This document shows, in pieces, positions 18,328 to 18,843 of a DNA stretch of 18,843 nt (position 1 is its first letter; every line of letters begins with the position of its first letter). The DNA lies in contig FTLJ01001023.1 of NCBI GenBank assembly GCA_900155495.1, forward strand, positions 1-18,843. Direction: 5' to 3'. A program made the position numbers and the translations under genes. The stretch is from Porogramme epimiltina (Eukaryota; Basidiomycota; Agaricomycetes; Polyporales; Polyporaceae). Under the pieces are notes generated by a model, which was not told where the DNA came from, did not search any database, and worked only from the letters and a program-made list of their open reading frames with translations.

Positions 18328-18843
18328 GTTGTGGGAGAGAGGAGGTGTAGCAGATGGAGATTTGGGGGTGAGCGTTGGTGGAGCTCCAGTAGGGACGGCT
18401 GGAGCTTGGCGTTATGTACGCCTCTCCTCTGAATCCACGTCTGGAAGCTCCGTGCCTTATGATTCGGCCCCAAATAAACTCCTCTTAGTCACCATCAGCC
18501 TGGGCCTGGTGACAAGAGTGGTCCATCTAGACATCAAAAGGGCAGTACAAATGATCATCAGGCATGATAATTGTCAGATGATCAAATGAGCACGCCATGA
18601 ATTTGCAAACGACTACGAGCACTCGAACCTCATTCCGTTGAGTAACGGCACGTATACATTGTAGAAAAAAAGTCAATGAGGGTGTAGCTGCCGACAGAGC
18701 GGGAGTTATACGGGAGACTCATACCTTCCATGACATGCAGTGCTGCCTCGTGTGGAAAGCAGTGATAGAAGCAACACAGAATGGAACGGCCCATCAGCAG
18801 TAGGCTATACATACAGCGAGCTATCTTACGGAACATAATGGCC
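18328..18843. promoter_or_regulatory. Upstream region of the F-box/WD40 gene
   Basis: This is 516 bases upstream of the minus-strand start at 18327. Minus-strand open frames here (18473 downward and 18836-18630) overlap the leader or show no domain. A GTATGA donor-like word after CATGTCATGGAAG on the minus strand (near 18728) hints at an exon of another gene running in from the right edge, but I cannot confirm it. Confidence 0.3.

Noticed and set aside
17688..18473. 261-residue minus-strand frame overlapping the F-box exon
   Set aside because: It is a shadow frame of the F-box exon. The overlapping frame carries a clear F-box motif and fits the splice model.

Overview
The window looks like nuclear DNA of a filamentous basidiomycete, probably an Agaricomycete. 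Its genes are split by many short GT..AG introns (46 to 115 bp). It carries F-box proteins of the kind greatly expanded in mushroom-forming fungi, and there are no bacterial-type operons or ribosome binding sites. The species cannot be named from sequence alone.

Layout: (1) 1-4272 is an extremely GC- and CpG-rich block of two related repeat units. (2) 4273-8158 has ordinary composition and holds, on the + strand, an F-box/leucine-rich-like coding region followed directly by a caspase (metacaspase-like) coding region. (3) 8159-10289 is mostly gene-free. It holds a 71-bp imperfect inverted repeat (8570-8640 / 8934-9004), a Pol III B-box-like site and one doubtful minus-strand reading frame. (4) 10290-14929 is a second block of the same GC-rich repeats, with a similar unit order. 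(5) 14930-15881 holds nothing convincing. (6) 15882-18327 on the - strand is an F-box protein whose last exon is a WD40-like beta-propeller. (7) 18328-18843 is its upstream region.

The most interesting observation is that the two F-box genes share an architecture. In each, the F-box/LRR-like part ends in a similar short segment with a GT donor in phase 1. A complete stop lies only a few codons past that donor. Immediately downstream on the same strand is a second domain (caspase in one, WD40 propeller in the other) with no in-frame ATG at its start and a phase-1-compatible acceptor. Joining the exons gives uninterrupted models of 903 codons (F-box + caspase) and 758 codons (F-box + WD40). If transcripts confirm this, the window encodes two multidomain proteins in which an SCF-type F-box module is joined to different C-terminal modules. 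One of these is a protease of the cell-death-associated caspase/metacaspase clan.

The duplicated GC-rich repeat blocks flank the F-box/caspase gene on both sides, so they may have helped to duplicate or move it. The repeat units have no recognisable protein product. Their long reading frames are best explained by scarcity of stop codons at high GC.
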